A stretch of DNA of 24,048 bases from Nitrososphaerales archaeon (GTDB taxonomy: Archaea; Thermoproteota; Nitrososphaeria; Nitrososphaerales; Gagatemarchaeaceae). The position numbers were made by a program, and so were the translations under genes. The stretch is from the NCBI GenBank assembly GCA_030040055.1, contig JASHUK010000177.1, positions 1 to 24,048 of the forward strand. The letters run 5' to 3'. Each line of letters begins with the position of its first letter. The stretch's first letter is position 1. Positions 12,865 through 19,348 of the stretch are shown piece by piece. Below the pieces are notes generated by a model. It was not told where the DNA came from, did not search any database, and saw nothing but the letters and a program-made list of their open reading frames with translations.

Positions 12865-14612
12865 CGAAGATGCGCCTTGAGCCGATGTCGATCCCATCGA
12901 AGGTCGCCTGGAAGTTGAGGCCAGAGAGGGAAATCCGGCTGGAGTCGGTCAAGGTGACCGACGGCAGGTACCTGTCTCTCGCCAGGGGAGGGAGGAGGAA
13001 GATGATGGCGCTGATTCGCGTGGGTGTGGCCCCGGAGGAGACGGACGCCAAGCTCGACTACTCCGCCGCCTTGAGGAGCGCGATCTACCACCAGAGGGTG
13101 ACGGGGCTCTTCGAAGGCCTGCGGCGGTCGGGCCTCCCTTTCATCTACGCGGCCCTTATGTCAGAGTCGGGGGACGAGGCGGACGAAGCTCGGTCGCTCG
13201 AGTTCGACCTCGTGGTAGGGACCTGGGTCGTCGGAAGGACGGGGGACCCGGAGGTAGAGGCCGCGCTCGAGAGGAACGCCAGCGTGCTAGCCGCAAGCGT
13301 CAGCGTCGCTCTCCCCGACGCGGCGGTCGAAAGGCTTACGAACGACAGCCTTCACTCGTTCGCCGTCAACCTGCTGCTCCCGAAGGATGGGAGCCTGCCT
13401 CAGTCGGGGAACGCCGAAGTCCTGGGTTCGTTGGTATCGTTCGAGGCCATATCCCCAGCCGCCATGACCGTGCGTCCCGTCCCGGACTTCTACGTACCCA
13501 GCCTTGCCGAGTCCGGCAAGGACGGGCTCCTCCTTGGCACCGTCAGGTCTTCCTCGGGAGACTTCCACGACTTCCGGCTGAGGCTGGAAGACCTCCGCCA
13601 GCACCTCGTGATCCTCGGGATGACCGGCAGCGGGAAGTCTACGACCGGGGCAACCCTCGTCAAGCAGGTCGCGGAGCTCGGCCTCCCGGTGCTGATCCTC
13701 GACTGGCACAACGAGTACAGGCGGGTCGTCGAGGACCTGGGAGGGAGGGTCGCCGCCCCCGGCAAGGACGACTTCTCGGTGAACCCGGTCGAGTCCGGCT
13801 TCGAGTCCGAGCCCGCCGAGCACGTCGCGATGGTCTCTGACATCTTCTCAGACGTGTACCATTTCACCCACCCGCAGGCGTACATGTTTCGCAACGCCCT
13901 CCAGAAGCGGATCGGCGAGACCTCCGCGGACGAGGTGCCGAGCCTGGCCGGGCTGGTGAAGACGATCGAGGCCTACCCGCTGAGGTCGGCCTACGACAAC
14001 GAGACCAAGGTGGCCCTGCTGAGGAGGTTGGTCCCCCTTACCGAGGGACAGGCAGGGAGGGCGATGGGGGGACCCGGGACCGTGTCGATCGAGCAGCTGC
14101 TGGAGTCGGTGGCGTGCATCGAACTGGGCCACCTGCGCGACGTACAGACCCGAGCCGTGTTTGCGGACGTGATCCTGAAGATGGTCTACGAGCAGAAGGT
14201 CAGGGACGGAGGAGCCGGGAAGCACATGACCCTTGTCGAGGAGGCGCGGAACATCGCCCCCGCCAGGCGCCCAGAGGACCCGCCAAGCGTCGGGGAGCGC
14301 ATGATCTCGGAGCTCAGGAAGTTCGGCGAGTCGATGGCTTTCATCGCTCAGTTTCCCACCCAGGTCGCCAGCGAGGTCATCAAGAACTCCGGGACCAAGG
14401 TGGTCCACCGCGTAGCCTGGCCGGAAGACATGAAGGTGATGGGCGACTCCATGACCCTGTCGACTTCCCAGAGGGAGTACCTCGCGAAGCTGCGGGTCGG
14501 GGAGGCGGTGGTCAGTGTGACCAGGCTCCCCCGGCCATTCCTTCTTCAAGTGAAGGCATCCGTCCCCCCGGCCGAACCCGGCAAAGACGTCGGTCTTGGA
14601 ACGGAAGAATAG
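12861..14612 (+). CDS. HerA/DUF87-family P-loop ATPase coupled to the pilin gene
   Basis: A 583-aa protein. The N-terminal part (to about residue 235) is partly beta-rich and may include a HAS-barrel-like domain. The RecA/FtsK-like ATPase follows: Walker A GMTGSGKST (253-261, K259), LPVLILDWHNEYRRVV just after, Walker B MTLVEEARNIAP (E460/E461), and the sensor-like segment FIAQFPTQVASEVIKNSGTK. HerA is classically a hexameric translocase working with NurA in DNA end resection. No NurA is adjacent here, and the gene starts inside the pilin stop (GTG 12861), so a pilus-linked role is possible. ATG 12870 is an alternative start. The upstream frame to 12645 is shadow of the pilin gene. Stop TAG at 14610-14612. 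Confidence 0.85.
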   Translation: MTKMRLEPMSIPSKVAWKLRPEREIRLESVKVTDGRYLSLARGGRRKMMALIRVGVAPEETDAKLDYSAALRSAIYHQRVTGLFEGLRRSGLPFIYAALMSESGDEADEARSLEFDLVVGTWVVGRTGDPEVEAALERNASVLAASVSVALPDAAVERLTNDSLHSFAVNLLLPKDGSLPQSGNAEVLGSLVSFEAISPAAMTVRPVPDFYVPSLAESGKDGLLLGTVRSSSGDFHDFRLRLEDLRQHLVILGMTGSGKSTTGATLVKQVAELGLPVLILDWHNEYRRVVEDLGGRVAAPGKDDFSVNPVESGFESEPAEHVAMVSDIFSDVYHFTHPQAYMFRNALQKRIGETSADEVPSLAGLVKTIEAYPLRSAYDNETKVALLRRLVPLTEGQAGRAMGGPGTVSIEQLLESVACIELGHLRDVQTRAVFADVILKMVYEQKVRDGGAGKHMTLVEEARNIAPARRPEDPPSVGERMISELRKFGESMAFIAQFPTQVASEVIKNSGTKVVHRVAWPEDMKVMGDSMTLSTSQREYLAKLRVGEAVVSVTRLPRPFLLQVKASVPPAEPGKDVGLGTEE

Positions 14613-14671
14613 CCGTCAGACTGCCGAATAGCGATCCCTGGCGCCGCTTCCTGTCTGCGCAGTCGCGCGGA

Positions 14672-14986
14672 GTGGACCAATCCCGGGGGAAGTACGCCAG
14701 ACAGAGGGTATCGGACTGGGAGTCGAAGCTGCCCGAGCTGCCCCGGTTCTTCGACGCCCTCTCGGCGGGGCGAAGGGTGGACCGCTCCAGGCCTTCGGTG
14801 GAGTACCATCGCAGCGCGAGCGAACTGGTCATTTACCTCCCGCTCTGGACTGACTCGCGGGAGGCGTCCGCGCAGTCGCTCGGCGGTGCAGGGGAGTTCA
14901 GCCAAGCCTTAGCTTCTTCAACAGCTCGAGGTATCTCGGGTCTTGGCGCACGCCGTCCAGGTCCGGGTCGGACTTCAGCCACGTGA
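14672..14986 (+). CDS. Possible small hypothetical protein after the HerA-like gene
   Basis: From GTG 14672 this frame encodes about 104 aa with GC-rich third positions like the genome's real genes (GKYARQRVSDWESKLPELP, later HRSASELVIYLPLW). The same frame stays open back through the HerA gene, but no ATG, GTG or TTG is seen just upstream of 14672. The last 30 or so residues overlap the end of the convergent cyclase gene and look like shadow. It may be a real short gene, or the remnant of a longer one that lost its ends. The family is not recognised. Confidence 0.35.
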   Translation: MDQSRGKYARQRVSDWESKLPELPRFFDALSAGRRVDRSRPSVEYHRSASELVIYLPLWTDSREASAQSLGGAGEFSQALASSTARGISGLGARRPGPGRTSAT

Positions 14987-16832
14987 GCTGGGCCTCCTTG
15001 TTGGAGTACGAACGGTTCAACCACTCGAACCCCCCGTCGGTATCGCCCAAGGCGAAGTGGAAGTGCGCGACCCCGTATTCGCCGAGCCGGGAGGCGCCGA
15101 GGTTGGCTTCGAGCTCGGGGAGGGCCCTCCTTACCGTATCCAAGTCGCCTCGGCACAGAGCGGCTTCTGCCTCCGCCGCCCTTGCGACCAGAGGATGCGT
15201 CTCGCGGGCCGCCCCGACCCAGACCGCAATCTCCCTGTCCATGTCTTCGAAGCTCTTCATCTGCTTGTAAGTGTCCGCCATCCTCAGGTTCACCGCCGCC
15301 AGGGAGGGGTCGAGGGCCGCCGCCCTCCTGTACACCTCGAGCGCCTTGGGGTATTCCCGCCTGTTCCGGAAGTAGTCCCCATAGTTGATGTTGATGATGG
15401 GGGAGAGAGGGTCGAGCTCAAGCGCCTTCTCGATGTGCTGGAGAGCCTCCCCCCACCTTTGCTCCGCATACAGGACCCAGTACGAGTACCACTGGTGGGC
15501 CGTAGGGTAGCCCGGCTTCAGCTCGATCGCCTTCTTGAACTCGGCTTCGGCGCCCTGCAGGTCGTACTCCTGGCCGAGCAGAGACCCCTTCGCAGTGTGA
15601 GCCTCGGCCAGGTCCGGGTCCAGCTCGAGGGCCTTCGCGACCATATCCTCCGTCTTTGCGAGGTTCGCCTCGCGGTCGACCCCCTCGTTCACGCGAAGCA
15701 GCGAAAAGCAGTCCGCCAGCCCGACGTACCCGAGGGCGAACGCCGGGTCCCCCTTGACCGCCTCCTCGAAGCACGACACCGCCTGCTTGATCTGGTCCAG
15801 GCCCCTCTTGTTCCACAGGTACCTCCCCTTCATGTAGAGGGAGTAGGCCGCGGCGCTCTCGGTGGGCTTCCTCACGATCCGCTCCTTCTCCTCGGAAAGG
15901 ATCTTGACCCGGAGGGCGTCGGCCACCTGTCTCGCCACGTCGCTCTGGACTTCGAAGACGTCGTCCAGGTTGCGGTCGTAGTTCTGCGCCCAGAGGTGCC
16001 TGTCCCTCGCGACCTCTATCAGCTGAGTCGTGACCCTGATCCTGTTACCGGCTTTCCGGAAGCTGCCCTCCAGGACGGAACCGACCTTCAGCTCCTTTCC
16101 GATGTCCTCTATCCTCTTGGTCGTTCCCTTGTAGCTCATCACCGAGGTACGGGATATCACGTCAAGGCCGCTGATCCCCGCCACCGTGGATATGATCTCC
16201 TCAGTGATTCCCTCCGCGAAGTATTCGTCGTTCGGGTCAGGGCTCATGTTCCTGAACGGCAGCACCGCTATCCGGCTGGTGGAGAAGGCGGGGGGCTCGG
16301 CCGAGGCGGACTGCTCCCACGGCATGTTCACCTTGTACACCGTGACGGGGCTGCTCACGTTCTTCAGGGGCACCTCTCCCAGCGAGGTGAACGAGAGGCC
16401 GGACTTGTTCCTGACCTGGTCGAAGACCTGTCCGGAGATGCAGACCCCGCCGACCTCGGCCAGCGGCTCTACGCGGGCCGCTATGTTGACGGCGTCGCCG
16501 AGTATGTCGCCTGCGCTCTCGATGACGTCGCCCACATGGATGCCGATCCGAAGCGAGGTCGTCTCCCCCCTGGCGACCTTCCGGTCGTGCATCACCTGCT
16601 GAATCGAGACGGCGCAGAGGACGGCGTCGAGCGCGCTGCCGAACTCGACCAGGAACGCGTCTCCTATGGTCTTGACTTCGCGCCCCCCGTGGCTGGTGAA
16701 CTGAGGGCGCAACAGGCTCCTGTGCCTCTCGAGGGCCTGGAGGCTGGAGGACTCGTCTCTCTGGGTCAAAGAGGTGTATCCGACGATGTCGGTGAACATC
16801 ACGGCGGCGAGGCGGCGCTCTCCTTCCGGCAT
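14898..16832 (-). CDS. Soluble class III adenylate/guanylate cyclase fused to FlgO-like and TPR domains
   Basis: A 644-aa protein. The N-terminal cyclase homology domain (about 8-168) keeps the metal-binding Asp residues D15 (FTDIVGYTSL) and D58 (VKTIGDAFLVEF), plus LGDAVNIAAR with N116 and R120, so it is predicted active, making cAMP or cGMP from ATP or GTP. A FlgO-like domain (about 187-310; RIAVLPFRNMS, then YFAEGITEEI) and then TPR repeats (about 330-640; ALELDP and similar) follow. There is no TM segment. This domain order is well known in rhizobia and other bacteria and is unusual in archaea, which suggests transfer. ATG 16832 is chosen because it directly precedes the cyclase domain. 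The 125-codon upstream extension is Arg-rich shadow of the neighbouring kinase gene. Confidence 0.9.
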   Translation of the reverse strand: MPEGERRLAAVMFTDIVGYTSLTQRDESSSLQALERHRSLLRPQFTSHGGREVKTIGDAFLVEFGSALDAVLCAVSIQQVMHDRKVARGETTSLRIGIHVGDVIESAGDILGDAVNIAARVEPLAEVGGVCISGQVFDQVRNKSGLSFTSLGEVPLKNVSSPVTVYKVNMPWEQSASAEPPAFSTSRIAVLPFRNMSPDPNDEYFAEGITEEIISTVAGISGLDVISRTSVMSYKGTTKRIEDIGKELKVGSVLEGSFRKAGNRIRVTTQLIEVARDRHLWAQNYDRNLDDVFEVQSDVARQVADALRVKILSEEKERIVRKPTESAAAYSLYMKGRYLWNKRGLDQIKQAVSCFEEAVKGDPAFALGYVGLADCFSLLRVNEGVDREANLAKTEDMVAKALELDPDLAEAHTAKGSLLGQEYDLQGAEAEFKKAIELKPGYPTAHQWYSYWVLYAEQRWGEALQHIEKALELDPLSPIININYGDYFRNRREYPKALEVYRRAAALDPSLAAVNLRMADTYKQMKSFEDMDREIAVWVGAARETHPLVARAAEAEAALCRGDLDTVRRALPELEANLGASRLGEYGVAHFHFALGDTDGGFEWLNRSYSNKEAQLTWLKSDPDLDGVRQDPRYLELLKKLRLG

Positions 16833-16859
16833 TCTCGTGGCCGGACGGAAGGGCCCGGT

Positions 16860-16870
16860 GTTAAAACGGT
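16860..16870 (-). promoter_or_regulatory. TATA-like box for the cyclase gene
   Basis: ACCGTTTTAAC on the - strand, centred about 33 nt upstream of ATG 16832. This allows a leader of only a few nucleotides. Confidence 0.5.
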
Positions 16871-16918
16871 TGTGCGGTTCGTGAAGCCCTTGCCAGGGCC
16901 GAACAGCGGACCGGAACC

Positions 16919-17482
16919 TCAGCCGGGGGGGCCTAACAGCGACCTTAGCTTTGTTGGGGCGGCGTACGACCCCAGCCAGTCTATGGGGCTCGAGGGGGAC
17001 TTCCCGCTGACCAGCGCCGCGACCTTCGCCGCCGACGCCCCTAGGTCTCCTCCGCTGGCGTCGAACTCCTTCACCTTCTTCCGCCCGAAGATCCTTCGGG
17101 CGTCGGCAGCTATGAGGCCGATCAGCTCGGCGCCGACGTTCTCGGCGACCTTCTGCTCCGGGTACCCTCGGTCGCGGAGCCTGGCCCTGAGCACGCGCGG
17201 CTCGCATCTGAGGACGACCGCCGAACTGACGCAGGCAGGGTCGAGGGCGTACGGGAGCAGGTGACCGTGCAGCACGACCCTCCCATCAAGGCTCCGACCG
17301 ATCCTCCTCCCCAGGGCCTTGGGGTCCACCTGCAGGTCGCCCTCGCCCCCTTCGAGCATCCCGTAAGAAGCCGCGAACTCGTTCAGGGAGAAGCATTGGA
17401 CCCCCAGCGACGACGCGACGAGCGGGGATATCGACTTCTTCCCCACCCCGGGCGTGCCGGTAATGCCGACTACTCGGAGCAA
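16919..17482 (-). CDS. AK6/Fap7-type adenylate kinase family P-loop NTPase
   Basis: A 187-aa protein starting VVGITGTPGVGKKS. The P-loop is GTPGVGKK (residues 9-16, K15). FSLNEFAASYG, LDGRVVLHGHLLPYAL and VVLRCEPRVLRARLRDRGYPEQKVAENVGAEL match the archaeal AK6/Fap7 family: an adenylate kinase/ATPase that in eukaryotes and archaea also helps small-subunit ribosome maturation through uS11. The start is TTG 17482, which places the P-loop at the expected distance from the N-terminus. It lies 6 nt after the stop of the 85-aa membrane protein gene and is likely co-transcribed with it. Confidence 0.85.
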   Translation of the reverse strand: MLRVVGITGTPGVGKKSISPLVASSLGVQCFSLNEFAASYGMLEGGEGDLQVDPKALGRRIGRSLDGRVVLHGHLLPYALDPACVSSAVVLRCEPRVLRARLRDRGYPEQKVAENVGAELIGLIAADARRIFGRKKVKEFDASGGDLGASAAKVAALVSGKSPSSPIDWLGSYAAPTKLRSLLGPPG

Positions 17483-17488
17483 TGGGGC

Positions 17489-17746
17489 CTACGCCAGCGA
17501 AACGACCATGTAGTAGAACGGCACCAGCACCAGAGGCGCCACCAGGAGGACCCAGAAGGCCGGAACCGCCAGGCTCTTGATCAGCTGCTCAAGTGGCGAG
17601 CCTTCCTTCAGGAGCGAAGCGAGCTTGGACGGCTTCCTCTCTCTCGCTGCTACAGCAACCAGGGAAAGTGTCCCCTTCGTCGAAGCGGCTATCGATGCGC
17701 CCAGCCTTCGCGCGGCCGCCAGAGGCGAGCTGCTCGTCTTGGACAT
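17489..17746 (-). CDS. Small tail-anchored membrane protein, unknown function
   Basis: An 85-aa protein with a basic, Ala/Ser-rich N-terminal half (MSKTSSSPLAAARRLG, RERKPSKLASLLKEG) and one C-terminal hydrophobic helix (about residues 64-84; VPAFWVLLVAPLVLVPFYYM), ending in SLA. This is the layout of a tail-anchored protein with a cytosolic domain. ATG 17746 is chosen because a TATA-like box lies about 27 nt upstream. The longer frame upstream is Arg/Gly-rich shadow of msrA. It heads a likely two-gene unit with the AK6-type kinase. The family is not recognised. Confidence 0.7.
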   Translation of the reverse strand: MSKTSSSPLAAARRLGASIAASTKGTLSLVAVAARERKPSKLASLLKEGSPLEQLIKSLAVPAFWVLLVAPLVLVPFYYMVVSLA

Positions 17747-17766
17747 GAGTGCGCGACGGGGGCCGG

Positions 17767-17778
17767 AGGATAATAACC
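17767..17778 (-). promoter_or_regulatory. TATA-like box for the tail-anchored protein/AK6 unit
   Basis: GGTTATTATCC on the - strand, centred about 27 nt upstream of ATG 17746. No Shine-Dalgarno lies between, consistent with a leaderless mRNA. Confidence 0.6.
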
Positions 17779-17793
17779 TATTCGCAGCGGCGC

Positions 17794-18351
17794 CTAGGCC
17801 TCCGCGGGCCGGGCAGGCTTCAGCTTCGCCTGGTAGTGGGCGCGAAACTTCGCCAGCTTCGGGGCGATTACGGCCTGGCAGTATCCTTGGCCAGGGTTCC
17901 TGCGATAGTAGTCCTTGTGGTAGTCCTCCGCGGGATAGAACGTCGCCGCGGGGACCAGCTGGGTCACTATCGGGTGCCGGAAGACCTTGTCTCTGGCCAG
18001 CTCCTCCATGATCGCCTTCGCCTCCCTCTTCTGCTCCTCTCCGGCGTAGAAGATTGCCGACCGGTACTGGGTTCCCACGTCTGCTCCTTGCCTGTCGACC
18101 GTGGTCGGGTCGTGCGTCGAGAAGAACACCTCGAGGAGGTCCCGGTACGATATCGCAGACGGGTCGAACGTCACGCGCACAACTTCGGCGTGCCCCGTCC
18201 TGTCGGTGCAGACCTGCTCGTAGGAGGGGTGCGGGACCGAGCCTCCCGAGTAGCCAGGCTCTACCTTGGTCACGCCGACGAGCTCGCTGAAGACCGCCTC
18301 CGAGCACCAGAAGCAGCCGCTCCCGAAGACCGCGGTTTCGGTTTCTGCCAA
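17794..18351 (-). CDS. msrA: Peptide methionine-S-sulfoxide reductase MsrA
   Basis: Reduces methionine-S-sulfoxide in proteins and free methionine. The catalytic GCFWC motif is at residues 12-16 (C13), followed by GYSGGSVPHPSYEQVCTDRTGHAEVVRV, DPTTVDRQGADVGTQYRSAIF and AEDYHKDYYRRNP, all hallmark MsrA segments. A C-terminal Cys in GQGYCQAV may act as the resolving Cys. The length (185 aa) is normal and there is no signal peptide, so it acts in the cytosol. The start is TTG 18351, a few residues before the family's conserved strand. A TATA-like box about 29 nt upstream overlaps the stop of the preceding gene. Confidence 0.95.
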   Translation of the reverse strand: MAETETAVFGSGCFWCSEAVFSELVGVTKVEPGYSGGSVPHPSYEQVCTDRTGHAEVVRVTFDPSAISYRDLLEVFFSTHDPTTVDRQGADVGTQYRSAIFYAGEEQKREAKAIMEELARDKVFRHPIVTQLVPAATFYPAEDYHKDYYRRNPGQGYCQAVIAPKLAKFRAHYQAKLKPARPAEA

Positions 18352-18375
18352 GCGGGCGAGTACTTTCAGGAGGAC

Positions 18376-18385
18376 GAATTAAAGG
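18376..18385 (-). promoter_or_regulatory. TATA-like box for msrA
   Basis: CCTTTAATTC on the - strand, centred about 29 nt upstream of TTG 18351. It overlaps the TAA stop of the upstream SelB-like gene. Confidence 0.5.
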
Positions 18386-19338
18386 ATGGTGGCTCCGCCG
18401 GCCACTCTGAGGGGCTTGCCGTTGAGGTCGACGACAGCCGCTTTCATCCCCTTCCAGCAGGGGACCGGGTCCTTCAGCGTGGCCTTCAGCACCCCGGGCC
18501 GCGCCTCGGCTAGGGACGCGGGGACCATCGCCCCCGGAAGCTGGAGGTGCAGGTCCCTCCCCGCAACCGCCTGCTTGTAGAAAGTCGCCTTCCGGTATTC
18601 GAGTTCCAGGGAGGAAGACCTCGCGACCGAGGGACCGGCGAGCCAGGTGCACTTCCCGAGCTCGTCTGCCGTCGCCCCCTTGAGTGACAGACCGACCCTG
18701 ATCCCCCTGCCCGCCTCGCTGAAGTCCTCGTCGCTGACCTGCACGCTCTTGACCTCCACGGTCAGCTCGGCGGGCCCAGGGACGGCGGCTAGCTGGTCGT
18801 GGACCGCTACCCTGCCGCTGAGGACGAAGCCCAGCGCGACCGTCCCCACCCCCTTCACCGGGAAGACCCTGTCGACGTAGACCAGGGTGCCGTCCGCGGG
18901 CCAGTCTTCCCGCGCAGAAACCTCCCCGAAGTCGACCGCGCTCGACGAGGAGCTCCTTTCCTCCGAGGGATAGCCGCCCACCAGCGTGCCGGCCAGCGAC
19001 CCCTCGGCCGCCTCGGGGGTGACCTTCCCGTCCAGGAGCACGATCCTCCCCCTGAGCGAGAACGCCTCGAGGAGTAGGGCAAGCTCGCCGTCGGCCGGCG
19101 TCAGCCTGCCTGCACCAGGATACACGTACATGGCGTAGTCGGAGATCGAGGCGACTCGGGCGTAGCCCTGCAGCTTGTCGGGGAAGTCAGGCGCGTCCAG
19201 GAGAGATATCCTCCGTCCGGCTTCGAGCCGTGTGAAGACGACCGTCCCCTCAGCCTCGCTCTTCTTCGCGACAGCCGTCTCCAGGGCTGCCTTCGCTGCG
19301 GTGTCCGTGCCGAAGACCCCCACGACCGCTCCGTCCAT
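18379..19338 (-). CDS. SelB-like EF-Tu paralogue with degenerate G domain
   Basis: A 319-aa protein. The C-terminal two thirds follow EF-Tu/SelB domain II (about 145-232; VDRVFPVKGVGTVALGFVLSG) and domain III (about 233-319). The N-terminal 110 residues align in outline with a G domain but lack its catalytic motifs. The P-loop position reads VFGTDTAAKAAL, the G3 position reads DAPDF (48-52) instead of DxPG, and no NKxD is seen. This fits the archaeal SelB-like (aSelBL) family, described as lacking normal GTPase motifs; its function is unknown. ATG 19338 is 10 nt after the S9 peptidase stop, with GGAAG just upstream, so the two genes are likely co-transcribed. Confidence 0.75.
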   Translation of the reverse strand: MDGAVVGVFGTDTAAKAALETAVAKKSEAEGTVVFTRLEAGRRISLLDAPDFPDKLQGYARVASISDYAMYVYPGAGRLTPADGELALLLEAFSLRGRIVLLDGKVTPEAAEGSLAGTLVGGYPSEERSSSSSAVDFGEVSAREDWPADGTLVYVDRVFPVKGVGTVALGFVLSGRVAVHDQLAAVPGPAELTVEVKSVQVSDEDFSEAGRGIRVGLSLKGATADELGKCTWLAGPSVARSSSLELEYRKATFYKQAVAGRDLHLQLPGAMVPASLAEARPGVLKATLKDPVPCWKGMKAAVVDLNGKPLRVAGGATIL

Positions 19339-19348
19339 GGCTTCCGAC

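Noticed and set aside
14943..17264. 773-codon + frame opposite the cyclase gene
   Set aside because: It is the antisense shadow of a GC-rich gene; the - strand has unmistakable cyclase, FlgO and TPR motifs.
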